Assembly: GCA_025350505.1 (NCBI GenBank)
Contig: JANXXS010000272.1
Coordinates: forward strand, 1 to 40,392
Direction of reading: 5' to 3'
DNA length: 40,392 nt
Origin: Burkholderiales bacterium
GTDB taxonomy: Bacteria > Pseudomonadota > Gammaproteobacteria > Burkholderiales > Burkholderiaceae_C
The notes beneath the pieces are model-generated. The model searched no databases, had not been told where the DNA came from, and saw nothing but the letters and a program-made list of their open reading frames with translations. The position numbers were made by a program, and so were the translations under genes. The first letter of the stretch is position 1. Each line of letters starts with the position of its first letter. Below are positions 23,088 to 30,998 of the stretch, piece after piece.

Positions 23088-24539
23088 ATGGATCGATCGT
23101 CGCCCGACGCCCTGGCCGAACCGACACCGCGCGCGCTGAAGGACCTGCCCGGCCCGCGGCCCTGGCCGTTGCTCGGCAACCTGCCCCAGCTCGACCTGCC
23201 GCGCATGCATGAAAAGCTCGAAGGCTGGGCCGACGAGTACGGGCCGCTGTACCGCCTGACGCTCGGCGGCAAGCCGATCGTCGTGCTCGCCGACGGCCCG
23301 CTCATCGCCGGCATCCTGCGCGACCGCCCCGACGGCTGGCGGCGCCTCGGCGTGATCGGCTCGGTCATCAACGAGATGGGCGGCGACGGCGTGTTCACTG
23401 CCGAGGGCGACGACTGGCGGCGCCAGCGCCGGCTCGTCATGTCGGCTTTCGACCCGGGCCACCTGGCCCGCTTCTTCCCGTCACTGGTTCGCGTCACCGA
23501 GCGCTTCGACCGCAGCCTCGCCGAAGCGGCGCGCACGGGCGAACCGATCGACCTGCAGGCGCAGCTCATGCGCTACACGGTCGACGTCACGGCCGGCCTG
23601 GCCTTCGGCTCCGACGTCAACACCATCGAGGCCGGCAGCGACGCGCTGCAGGCGCACCTCGACAAGGTGTTCCCGATGATCTACCGGCGCATCAACATGC
23701 CGTTCCCGTACTGGCGACACCTGCGCCTGCCGATCGACCGCGCCTTCGACCGCCATCTCGCCGAGGTGCACAAGGCGGTGCACCGCTTCATCGCCGAGGC
23801 GCGCCAGCGCATGGCCGCCGAGCCGGAGCGCGCCGCCAGGCCGCCCAACCTTCTCGAGGCACTGCTCGCCGCGCGCGACGCCGACGGCAGCGCGCTCGGC
23901 GAAGCGCAGATCGCGGGCAACGTGCTCACGGTGCTGCTCGGCGGCGAGGACACCACGGCCAACACGCTCGGCTGGGCGCTCTTTCTGCTGCACCGCGACC
24001 GCGCCGCGTGGGACAAGCTCGTCGCCGAGGTCGACGCGACCGTCGACGGCGACGAGCGTGTGCTGCGCGACTTCGACCGCACGCGCGGGCTCGACTACCT
24101 CGAGGCCTGCCTGCACGAAGCGATGCGCTTGCGTCCGGTCGCGCCACTCATCTTCGTCGAGGCTCGACGCGACACGACGCTGGCCGGCATGCCGCTGCGC
24201 CAGGGCACGATCGTGTTCTGCGTCATGCGCAAGCCGGCGACCGATCCGGCCGTGCTGGGCGACGATGCCGCCGAGTTCCGACCGGCGCGCTGGCTCGACG
24301 GCGGCGAGGGACCGCGTGCGCTGAATCGCGCCGCCATGCCGTTCGGCGCCGGGCCGCGCCTGTGTCCTGGCCGCTACCTGGCGCTGGTGGAAATGAAGAT
24401 GGTGCTGTCGCTGATCGCGCGCAACTACACGCTGGTCGAAGTCGGTACCGAATCGGGCGGGGCGCCGGCCGAGCGCCTGGCCTTCGCGATGTTTCCGGTC
24501 GGCCTGCGCATGAGGCTGGCGCCACGGCCCGGTCGTTGA
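23088..24539 (+). CDS. Cytochrome P450
   Basis: A 483-residue P450. A good ribosome binding site (AAAGGAG at 23075-23081, six bases before the ATG) fixes the start. Landmarks are the N-terminal proline-rich LPGPRPWPLLGNLPQL, the I-helix oxygen-activation motif GGEDTT at 285-290, the K-helix ExxR (Glu344-Arg347) and the heme loop PFGAGPRLCPGR with Cys426 as iron ligand. There is no signal anchor, so it should be soluble and need a separate ferredoxin or flavodoxin and reductase. The fpr product about 11 kb away is one candidate. It is the only plus-strand gene between 18198 and 30945, and its end converges on an acyl-CoA dehydrogenase gene 12 bases away. Fatty acyl or terpenoid substrates are plausible from context only. 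Confidence 0.94.
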   Translation: MDRSSPDALAEPTPRALKDLPGPRPWPLLGNLPQLDLPRMHEKLEGWADEYGPLYRLTLGGKPIVVLADGPLIAGILRDRPDGWRRLGVIGSVINEMGGDGVFTAEGDDWRRQRRLVMSAFDPGHLARFFPSLVRVTERFDRSLAEAARTGEPIDLQAQLMRYTVDVTAGLAFGSDVNTIEAGSDALQAHLDKVFPMIYRRINMPFPYWRHLRLPIDRAFDRHLAEVHKAVHRFIAEARQRMAAEPERAARPPNLLEALLAARDADGSALGEAQIAGNVLTVLLGGEDTTANTLGWALFLLHRDRAAWDKLVAEVDATVDGDERVLRDFDRTRGLDYLEACLHEAMRLRPVAPLIFVEARRDTTLAGMPLRQGTIVFCVMRKPATDPAVLGDDAAEFRPARWLDGGEGPRALNRAAMPFGAGPRLCPGRYLALVEMKMVLSLIARNYTLVEVGTESGGAPAERLAFAMFPVGLRMRLAPRPGR

Positions 24540-24551
24540 GGCAGCGGTGGC

Positions 24552-25682
24552 CTATCCGAGGGCACGCGCGATGAGGATCTTCTGCACGTCGGACGTGCCT
24601 TCGTAGATCTGGCAGACGCGCACGTCGCGATAGATTCGCTCGACCGGGAAGTCGCTGACGTAGCCGTAGCCGCCGAACACCTGGATCGCCTCGCTGCAGA
24701 CGCGCTCGGCCATCTCGCTGGCGAAGAGCTTGCCCATCGCCGCTTCCTTGAGGCAAGGCAGGCCGGCGTCTTTCAAGCTCGCGGCGTGATGCACCATCTG
24801 CCGCGCCACCTCGATCTGCGTCGCCATGCCGGCAAGGCGGAACTGCACCGCCTGGTGCTCGAAGATCGGCTTGCCGAAGGCGACCCGCTCCTTGGCATAG
24901 GCGAGCGCCGCGTCGAAGGCGGCGCGCGCCATGCCGATCGCCTGCGCGCCGATGCCGATGCGGCCGCCTTCCAGTCCAGACAGCGCGATCTTCAGGCCCT
25001 GGCCTTCTTCGCCGAGCCGGTTTGCGGCCGGCACGCGGCAGTGGTCGAAGACGATCTGCGCCGTGTCGCTGGCGTGCTGGCCGAGCTTGTCCTCGAGCCG
25101 CGCCACGACGTAGCCCGGCGTCGAGGTCGGCACGACGAAGGCGCTGATGCCGCGCTTGCCGGCGGCCTTGTCGGTCACCGCCATGACGATCGCGAGGTCG
25201 CCGTTCTTGCCGCTGGTGATGAACTGCTTGACGCCGTTCAGCACATAGTCGGCGCCGTCGCGCACGGCGGTCGTCTTCAGCCCGTCGGCCTGCGAGCCGA
25301 CATGCGGCTCGGTCAGGCAGAAGGCGCCGAGCATCTCGCCGCGCGCCAGTGGCTTCAGCCAGCGCTCTTTCTGCGCGTCGTCGGCCCAGGCCATCAGGAT
25401 CGAGCAGACCGGACAGTTGTTGACGCTGACGATGGTCGAGGTGGCGCCGTCGCCGGCGGCGATCTCCTCGAGGATGACGGCGAGCGCCAGGTAGTCGAGC
25501 CCGGCGCCGTCGTGCTCGGCGGGCACCGCGACGCCGTAGCAGCCGAGGGCGGCCAGGCCCTGCAGCTCTTCCTTCGGGAAGTGGCCGTCGCGATCCCATG
25601 CCGCGGCCTGCGGCGCGATGCAGTCCTGCACATAGGCGCGCACCGCGTCCTGCGCGGCGCGGTGGTCGTCGCTGAGGATCAT
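24552..25682 (-). CDS. Acyl-CoA dehydrogenase (short/medium-chain type)
   Basis: A 376-residue acyl-CoA dehydrogenase starting at the ATG at 25682, which overlaps the MaoC-like stop by four bases. Motifs are [15 protein letters not shown] (FAD contact near 120), [15 protein letters not shown], and the C-terminal [22 protein letters not shown]. Glu361 in YEGT is the canonical catalytic base, and the helix-G position used by isovaleryl-CoA dehydrogenase is glycine here ([10 protein letters not shown]). It therefore belongs to the SCAD/MCAD/short-branched-chain class, unlike the enzyme at 20593. It is the last gene of the long operon starting at liuR and would pass electrons to ETF. Confidence 0.93.
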   Translation of the reverse strand: MILSDDHRAAQDAVRAYVQDCIAPQAAAWDRDGHFPKEELQGLAALGCYGVAVPAEHDGAGLDYLALAVILEEIAAGDGATSTIVSVNNCPVCSILMAWADDAQKERWLKPLARGEMLGAFCLTEPHVGSQADGLKTTAVRDGADYVLNGVKQFITSGKNGDLAIVMAVTDKAAGKRGISAFVVPTSTPGYVVARLEDKLGQHASDTAQIVFDHCRVPAANRLGEEGQGLKIALSGLEGGRIGIGAQAIGMARAAFDAALAYAKERVAFGKPIFEHQAVQFRLAGMATQIEVARQMVHHAASLKDAGLPCLKEAAMGKLFASEMAERVCSEAIQVFGGYGYVSDFPVERIYRDVRVCQIYEGTSDVQKILIARALG

Positions 25683-26152
25683 GACGCAGCCTTGGGCAGG
25701 CGCAGCAGCAGCGTTCCCGTGCCGCTGAGGAGCAGCGCGTCGCCGCTGCGCGCGTCGCCTTCGAGGCGGGTGATCCAGCCGTTCAGGCTGTCCTTGCGCT
25801 CGATGCCGGTGACGGTCCAGCGCAGGTCGATGTCCTCGTTGGCATAGACCGGCGCCCGAAAGCGGATGTCGAAGCCCATACCGACGCCGGATCGCCTCAG
25901 CCCGCTCGCGGTCGGCTTGGCGAAGTGGGTCGCGGTCATCGCCATGAAGATGCTGCCGAGCTGCGTGCCCGAGGCGATCAGGCCGCGATAGCCGGCGGCC
26001 AGCGCAGTGGCGAGGTCGTGGTGCAGCGGGTTGTGGTCGTGCACGGATTTCGCAAAGACCGGAATCTCGTCGTCGGTGATGCGCACGCGCAGCGTGAAAC
26101 TCTCGCCGACGGCGGCGGGCACCTGCACCGCTGTCGATGCGGTTCCGCTCAC
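25679..26152 (-). CDS. MaoC-like hot-dog dehydratase/thioesterase
   Basis: A 157-residue hot-dog-fold protein. The segment DDEIPVFAKSVHDHNPLHHD is the MaoC/R-hydratase signature, with Asp and His (DHNPLHHD) as the probable catalytic pair. YRGLIASGTQLGSIFMAM and a C-terminal LSGTGTLLLRL strand follow. It probably hydrates a 2-enoyl-CoA or acts on a related thioester. The GTG at 26152 is preferred, with GAAGG seven bases upstream. An in-frame ATG at 26212 would add 20 residues (MSPPGRAKGEYRSAKHEGTP) encoded entirely by the junction repeat. That ATG overlaps the LysE stop codon. Which start is used cannot be decided by reading. Confidence 0.85.
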   Translation of the reverse strand: MSGTASTAVQVPAAVGESFTLRVRITDDEIPVFAKSVHDHNPLHHDLATALAAGYRGLIASGTQLGSIFMAMTATHFAKPTASGLRRSGVGMGFDIRFRAPVYANEDIDLRWTVTGIERKDSLNGWITRLEGDARSGDALLLSGTGTLLLRLPKAAS

Positions 26153-26212
26153 TGGGGTACCTTCGTGCTTCGCACTCCGGTATTCGCCCTTGGCGCGGCC
26201 CGGCGGGCTCAT
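26150..26212 (-). repeat. Junction repeat, copy 1 (between LysE and MaoC-like genes)
   Basis: This 63-bp element starts with an ATG overlapping the LysE stop (ATGA) and ends with the GTG start of the MaoC-like gene. It reads in frame as MSPPGRAKGEYRSAKHEGTP. It contains a small GTGC-GAA-GCAC stem, then GAAGG seven bases before the downstream start. Copy 2 at 33028-33090 has the same length and is about 89 percent identical, with a 29-base identical core. Confidence 0.85.
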
Positions 26213-26847
26213 GCGCGCTCCACCAGCGCCAGACGCACCGCGAGCCAGGTGAAGAGGCCGCCGCCGGCGGCGTTCAGGCCGCGTTTCCACCCGCCGCTCG
26301 CCTGCCAGCGCCGCAGCGGCGCGACCAGAAAGACGAAGGCAACCAGGAAGAGGCCGCCCTGGACGATGAACCAGGCGCCGAGGAAGAGAAAGGCGAGCGT
26401 CTTGCTCGGCGCATCGGCATCGATGAACTGCGGCAGCAGGGCGAGGAAGAACAGCGCGATCTTCGGATTGAGCACGTTCGTGAGCACGCCCTGGCGGAAC
26501 AGCGCCACGAGGCCCGGGCTCTCTGCGAGCCGTGGCAGTGCGGTCGCGGCCTCGCCCGCCCAGGCGCTCTTCAGCATGCCGAACGCGAGCCAGAGCAGAT
26601 AGGCCGCGCCGATCCACTTGATGACCGAGAAGGCAGCGGCCGAGGCTGCAATCAGCGCGGCGAGGCCGAGCGCCGCGGCCAGCGCATGGACGACGCAGCC
26701 GGCCATCACGCCGAGCGCGGCGGCCAGGCCACCGCGAACGCCGTAGCGCAGCGTTCGCGTCAGCGTCAGCATCATGTCGACGCCGGGCGTCGCGTTGACG
26801 ACGAAGACCGTCGTCGCGAACAGCGCCAGCGAATGCGTGCCGAGCAT
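26209..26847 (-). CDS. LysE/RhtB family amino-acid exporter
   Basis: A 212-residue inner-membrane protein with about six helices. The N-terminal VVNATPGVDMMLTLTRTLRYGVRGGLAAALGV is the family signature (PGP-like turn, then the Gly-rich second helix). KWIGAAYLLWLAFGMLKSAW and GVLTNVLNPKIALFFLALLPQF are equally typical. Members export amino acids or related small metabolites. In an operon with LiuR-like regulation and acyl-CoA genes it might relieve branched-chain amino-acid excess; that is inference. The ATG at 26847 lies 10 bases after the thiolase stop, and its own stop overlaps the start of the junction repeat. Confidence 0.92.
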   Translation of the reverse strand: MLGTHSLALFATTVFVVNATPGVDMMLTLTRTLRYGVRGGLAAALGVMAGCVVHALAAALGLAALIAASAAAFSVIKWIGAAYLLWLAFGMLKSAWAGEAATALPRLAESPGLVALFRQGVLTNVLNPKIALFFLALLPQFIDADAPSKTLAFLFLGAWFIVQGGLFLVAFVFLVAPLRRWQASGGWKRGLNAAGGGLFTWLAVRLALVERA

Positions 26848-26857
26848 CGGCCGCGCT

Positions 26858-28036
26858 CTAGAACAGCTCGACCGCCATCGCCGTCGCTTCGCCGCCGCCG
26901 ATGCAGAGCGCCGCGACGCCCTTCTTCTTGCCGGCCTTGCGCAGGGCGCCGAGCAGGGTGACGACGATGCGCGCGCCGCTGGCGCCGATCGGGTGGCCGA
27001 GCGCGACCGCGCCGCCGTGCACGTTGACGATCTCGGCCGGCAGGTCGAACTCGTGCATCGCCGCCATCGTCACCGCGGCGAAGGCCTCGTTCACTTCCCA
27101 GAGCTCGACGTCTTCCGACATCCAGCCGGCCGACTTCAGCACCTTCTGGATCGCGCCGACCGGCGCCGTCGCGAAGGTATTCGGCGCTTGCGCATGCACC
27201 GAATGCGCGACGATGCGGGCGATCGGCTTCGAGCCGAGGCGCAGCGCCGTCGACTCGCGCATCAGCACCAGCGCGGCGGCGCCATCGGAGATGCTCGACG
27301 AGGTGGCGGCGGTGATCGTGCCGTCTTTCTTGAATGCCGGCTTCAGCCCCGGGATCTTCTCGAGCTTGGCCTTGAACGGCTGTTCGTCGAACTTGACCAG
27401 CGTCTCGCCGCCCTTGCCGGGCACGCTCACAGGCGCCATTTCCCAGTCGAAGCTGCCGTCCTCGTTGGCCTCTTTCGAGCGCCGGGTCGAGGTCACCGCG
27501 AACTGGTCCATCGCCTCGCGCGTGAACTTGTACTTGGCGACGCAATCCTCGGCGAACACGCCCATGGCGCGACCCTTTTCGTAGGCGTCTTCGAGGCCGT
27601 CGATGGCCATGTGATCGTAGAGCTGGGTCGCGCCGTAGCGAACGCCCTTCCTCACGAAGGTCAGGTGCGGCGCGTTGGTCATGCTCTCCATGCCGCCGGC
27701 GACGACGATCTCGGCGCTTTCGGCCTTCAGCATGTCGTGCGCGAACATCATGGCGCGCATGCCCGAGCCGCACATCTTCGAGAGGGTCACGGCGCCGGCC
27801 GATTGCGGCAGGCCGGCGCCGAGCGCCGCCTGGCGCGCCGGCGCCTGGCCCTGGCCGGCCATCAGGCAGTTGCCCATCAACACCTCGTTGACGGCGTCGC
27901 CGGTGATGCCGGCGCGCTCGACCGCCGCCTTGATGGCGACCGCGCCGAGCTGATGCGCGGCGAGCGCGCTGAAGTCTCCGAGCATGCCGCCGATCGGCGT
28001 GCGCGCGGCGGAAACGATGACGATGGAATCAGCCAT
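26858..28036 (-). CDS. Acetyl-CoA C-acetyltransferase (thiolase)
   Basis: A 392-residue thiolase of normal length with AAAGGAG a few bases before the ATG at 28036. Catalytic residues are Cys89 in SKMCGSGMRA (acyl acceptor), His348 in VALGHPIGASG and Cys378 in LCIGGGEATAM. It condenses or cleaves acetoacetyl-CoA and related 3-ketoacyl-CoAs. In this context it would cleave acetoacetyl-CoA from leucine or 2-methylacetoacetyl-CoA from isoleucine. It is 26 bases downstream of aceK and 10 bases upstream of the LysE gene, in the same transcript. The exact substrate range cannot be read from sequence. Confidence 0.95.
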   Translation of the reverse strand: MADSIVIVSAARTPIGGMLGDFSALAAHQLGAVAIKAAVERAGITGDAVNEVLMGNCLMAGQGQAPARQAALGAGLPQSAGAVTLSKMCGSGMRAMMFAHDMLKAESAEIVVAGGMESMTNAPHLTFVRKGVRYGATQLYDHMAIDGLEDAYEKGRAMGVFAEDCVAKYKFTREAMDQFAVTSTRRSKEANEDGSFDWEMAPVSVPGKGGETLVKFDEQPFKAKLEKIPGLKPAFKKDGTITAATSSSISDGAAALVLMRESTALRLGSKPIARIVAHSVHAQAPNTFATAPVGAIQKVLKSAGWMSEDVELWEVNEAFAAVTMAAMHEFDLPAEIVNVHGGAVALGHPIGASGARIVVTLLGALRKAGKKKGVAALCIGGGEATAMAVELF

Positions 28037-28062
28037 GGAAAAGCTCCTTTCGAATCGGGGGA

Positions 28063-29841
28063 CTAGCGGTCCGCGGCGCGCCGGACCTCGAAGCGCTTCT
28101 GCGCTTCATAGGGGAACACATCATGCACGTAGCCGGCGAGGATTTCCTGCTTGTGGCCTTGCCAGAAGGCGGCGTCGAGCAGCTCGGCATGGTGCGCCAT
28201 GAAGACCTCGCGCACCGCCGGATTGCCGAGCAGGAAGGGGCCGAAGGTCTCGGGGAAGACGTCTCTCGGGCCGACCGCGTACCAGACCTCGCCCGACATC
28301 TCTTCTTCCTCGTTGCGCGCCTCGGGCACCTTGCGGAAATTGCAGTCGGTGAGGTATTCGATCTCGTCATAGTCGTAGAACACGACCTTGGCGTGGCGCG
28401 TCACGCCGAAATTCTTCCACAGCATGTCGCCGGGAAAGATGTTGGCGCGTACCAGGTCCTTGATCGCGTTGCCGTACTCGACCACTGCGTGCTCGCTCTG
28501 CTCGGGCGTCGCTTCCTGCAGGTAGATGTTGAGCGGGATCATGCGCCGCTCGATGTAGAGATGGCGGATGACGAGCGTGTCGCCGTCTTCCTCGACCAGG
28601 CTCGGGCAGAAGTGGGCCAGTTCGGCGATCAGCTCGTCGTCGAATCGCTCGCGCGGAAAGGCGACGTTGCTGTACTCCAGCGTGTCGGCCATGCGGCCGA
28701 CCCGGTCGTGCTGCTTGACGAGCAGGTATTTGCTCTTGATCTTCTCGCGCGTCGTCTCCTTCTGCGCCGGATAGAAGTCCTTGATGACCTTGAACACGAA
28801 GGGAAAGCTCGGCAGGTCGAACACCAGCATGACCATGCCCTTGATGCCCGGGGCGATGCGGAACTTGTCCGACGAATGCCGCGTGTGCATCATGAAGTCG
28901 CGGTAGAAGATGTTCTTGCCCTGCTTCTGCAGGCCGAGCGCGCTGTAGATCTCGGAGCGGGGCTTGCGCGGCATGAGCGAGCGCAGGAACTGCACGTAGG
29001 CCGAGGGCACCTCCATCGCCACCATGAAGTAGGCGCGGGCGAAGCTGAAGACGAGCAGCAGGTCGTCTTCGCCGAACAGCGCCGCGTCGATGACCAGCCC
29101 GCCGCCCGCGCCGTGCAGGATCGGCAGGGCGAACGGCGTCTCGTGAAAGCCGTTGATGATCTTGCCGACCAGGTAGGCGCCCTTGTTGCGGAAGAACAGC
29201 GACGACAACACCTGGATCTGGAAGTTGGTGCGCAGCGGCGCGTCGCCGAGCTGCTGGTCGACCGCCGCCATCACCGAGGCGACGTCGCGCTCCAGGTTCT
29301 CGAACTCGCGCCGCAGCTGGAAGTTGTCGACGATGCGCAGCCAGGTCGCGGCCAGCGTCTCGCGCGTCGGGTAGTAGGCGCGGTAGGTCGGCAGCGCCGC
29401 CGGCTCGTTGTTCTCGATGTATTCGGTGGAAACGGCGGGCCGGACGAAGATGAAGTCGTTGTGGAAGTAGCTGCGGTGCAGGATCTTCGTCGTCACCGAG
29501 TTGAAGAAGGTCTCGGCCAGCTCGGGCTGATAGTGGTCGATGAGCAGGCCGATGTAGTGCAGCTTGACCTGCTGCCAGACGTCCATCGGCAGAGCGGCCG
29601 CCTCGAACTCGTTCTGCAGCCGCTCGGCGGCCTCTTCGACGCGCTTGTCGTAGTACTCGATGCGCAGCACCTGGGCGCGCTGCTGGCCGTGCCAGTCGGC
29701 CGCCTCGAAGCGTGCCTGCGCCTCGGTGCTGGCCTGGCGAAACAGCCGGTAGTGACGATCGAATCCTTCGAGCATCGCCTTGGCGATGGCGAAGGCGCGC
29801 GCGTCGGTCAGCGCCGCGGGAAAGGCCGGCGGCGCGTTCAC
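28063..29841 (-). CDS. aceK: Isocitrate dehydrogenase kinase/phosphatase
   Basis: A 592-residue AceK, within the usual 580-610. It phosphorylates and dephosphorylates isocitrate dehydrogenase, directing carbon into the glyoxylate shunt during growth on acetyl-CoA-yielding substrates. The N-terminal regulatory domain is followed by the kinase domain, with the ATP-lysine segment [13 protein letters not shown] and the catalytic segment [12 protein letters not shown] then [12 protein letters not shown] (Asp, Asn and Asp ligands). The ATG at 29841 overlaps the carbonic anhydrase stop by four bases. aceA and aceB are not in the window. Its place behind liuR and in front of a thiolase ties the shunt switch to acyl-CoA and branched-chain catabolism. 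Confidence 0.97.
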   Translation of the reverse strand: MNAPPAFPAALTDARAFAIAKAMLEGFDRHYRLFRQASTEAQARFEAADWHGQQRAQVLRIEYYDKRVEEAAERLQNEFEAAALPMDVWQQVKLHYIGLLIDHYQPELAETFFNSVTTKILHRSYFHNDFIFVRPAVSTEYIENNEPAALPTYRAYYPTRETLAATWLRIVDNFQLRREFENLERDVASVMAAVDQQLGDAPLRTNFQIQVLSSLFFRNKGAYLVGKIINGFHETPFALPILHGAGGGLVIDAALFGEDDLLLVFSFARAYFMVAMEVPSAYVQFLRSLMPRKPRSEIYSALGLQKQGKNIFYRDFMMHTRHSSDKFRIAPGIKGMVMLVFDLPSFPFVFKVIKDFYPAQKETTREKIKSKYLLVKQHDRVGRMADTLEYSNVAFPRERFDDELIAELAHFCPSLVEEDGDTLVIRHLYIERRMIPLNIYLQEATPEQSEHAVVEYGNAIKDLVRANIFPGDMLWKNFGVTRHAKVVFYDYDEIEYLTDCNFRKVPEARNEEEEMSGEVWYAVGPRDVFPETFGPFLLGNPAVREVFMAHHAELLDAAFWQGHKQEILAGYVHDVFPYEAQKRFEVRRAADR

Positions 29842-30503
29842 GGCGCTGCGGCGTAGCGCTCGCGCACGGCGGCGATCGCCTGCGCATATTTGGCGTCGAC
29901 CTCGTCGAGGCTCGCGACCGTGAAGCGCAAGTCTTCGAGCAGGCCGTTCTGCAAGCCGTAGAACCAGCCGTGCACGACCAGCTCCTGGCCGCGCGTCCAG
30001 GCGTCGCGCACCACGGTCGTCTCGCAGACGTGGCGCGCCTGCTCAACGACGTTGAGCTCGCCGAGCGCGTCGACGCGGCGTGCCTCGTCCACCGTGGCGA
30101 GCCATTCGCCGTGGCGGTCGCGCACGTCCTGCACGTAGCGCAGCCAGTTGTCGGCCAGGCCGACGCGCCGCCCTTCGAGCGCGGCGATGACGCCGCCACA
30201 GCGCGAATGGCCGACGACGATGATGTGGCGCACCTGCAGCACGTCGGCGGCGAACTGGATCACCGAGAGGCAATTGAGGTCGCCGTGGGCGACGACGTTG
30301 GCGACGTTGCGGTGCACGAACAGCTCGCCCGGCAGCAGGTCGACCAGCTCGTTGGCCGGCACGCGGCTGTCGGCGCAGCCGATCCACAGGTACTGCGGCG
30401 CCTGCTGCGCGAGCAGCCGCGTGAAGAAGCCGGGCGAGCGCTGCTCGGTGGCCGCGGCCCAGCGGCGGTTGCGGTCGAACAGCTCGTCGAGTTGCGTCGT
30501 CAT
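29838..30503 (-). CDS. can: Beta-class carbonic anhydrase
   Basis: A 221-residue protein starting at the ATG at 30503 ([16 protein letters not shown]). The zinc ligands are Cys43 with the Asp45-Arg47 dyad ([11 protein letters not shown]), His99 and Cys102 (VGHSRCGGV). It interconverts CO2 and bicarbonate. Neighbouring branched-chain catabolism includes biotin carboxylases that need bicarbonate (not in the window), a plausible reason for its place in the operon. It follows liuR by 7 bases and overlaps aceK by four. The upstream open frame to 30635 lies inside liuR and is not used. Confidence 0.95.
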   Translation of the reverse strand: MTTQLDELFDRNRRWAAATEQRSPGFFTRLLAQQAPQYLWIGCADSRVPANELVDLLPGELFVHRNVANVVAHGDLNCLSVIQFAADVLQVRHIIVVGHSRCGGVIAALEGRRVGLADNWLRYVQDVRDRHGEWLATVDEARRVDALGELNVVEQARHVCETTVVRDAWTRGQELVVHGWFYGLQNGLLEDLRFTVASLDEVDAKYAQAIAAVRERYAAAP

Positions 30504-30510
30504 GACCGGC

Positions 30511-30945
30511 TCACGCTGCGGTTCTCGCCTTGAGCAGGCGGCGGGCCTCGGCCTCCTGCGCCAGCACCTCGGCGAGCGTCGTCTGCAGGTCGCCGAGGCG
30601 CTGCTCGAGCTGCGTGCGATGCCGCGCCAGCACACCGAGAAAACGGCGCAGCTGCGGCCCGGTGTCGCGCCGCGATTCGTACATGTCGACCAGCTCCTTG
30701 ACCTCGGCCAGCTTCAGGCCGAGGCGCTTGCCGCGCAGCGTCAACCTCAGCCGGGTGCGGTCGCGCGTGCTGTAGACGCGGTTGCGGCCCGCGCGCTCGG
30801 GGTCGAGCAGGCCACAGTCCTCGTAGAAGCGGATGGCGCGGGTGGTAACGCCGAACTCGCGCGCCAGCTCGCCGATCGTGAAGGTCGGCGCCGCGGCGGC
30901 ACGGTCGAGGTGTCGCGGACGCGACAGGGCGGCTGCGGCAGGCAT
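30511..30945 (-). CDS. liuR: MerR-family regulator, LiuR-like
   Basis: A 144-residue MerR-type protein. A short Ala-rich leader precedes the winged helix (TFTIGELAREFGVTTRAIRFYEDCGLL, then GRNRVYSTRDRTRLRLTLRGKRLGLKLAEVKELVDMY) and a C-terminal coiled coil (about 95-140) for dimerisation. The GKRLGLKLAEVKELVDMY segment matches the LiuR branch, which comparative genomics links to leucine, isoleucine and fatty acid catabolism in Beta- and Gammaproteobacteria. No metal-binding cysteines are present in the C-terminal part. It heads an operon of seven genes and is divergent from an MBL-fold hydrolase. A -10-like TGTATT (30955-30950) lies so close to the ATG that the message may be leaderless. Confidence 0.85.
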   Translation of the reverse strand: MPAAAALSRPRHLDRAAAAPTFTIGELAREFGVTTRAIRFYEDCGLLDPERAGRNRVYSTRDRTRLRLTLRGKRLGLKLAEVKELVDMYESRRDTGPQLRRFLGVLARHRTQLEQRLGDLQTTLAEVLAQEAEARRLLKARTAA

Positions 30946-30949
30946 CGCG

Positions 30950-30980
30950 AATACACTTCCCGATTGACGTTTACGTAAAG
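30950..30980. promoter_or_regulatory. Divergent promoter/operator with TTTACGTAAA palindrome
   Basis: TTTACGTAAA (30970-30979) is a perfect 10-bp palindrome within TTGACGTTTACGTAAAG (30964-30980). ACG-rich palindromes of this kind match my memory of LiuR-type operators. On the minus strand TTTACG then TGTATT (30955-30950), 18 bases apart, would drive liuR. On the plus strand TTGACG (30964-30969) and TGTAGA (30989-30994) are 19 bases apart, the overlong spacing typical of MerR-activated promoters. Confidence 0.6.
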
Positions 30981-30998
30981 TGCGAAAGTGTAGATCGA

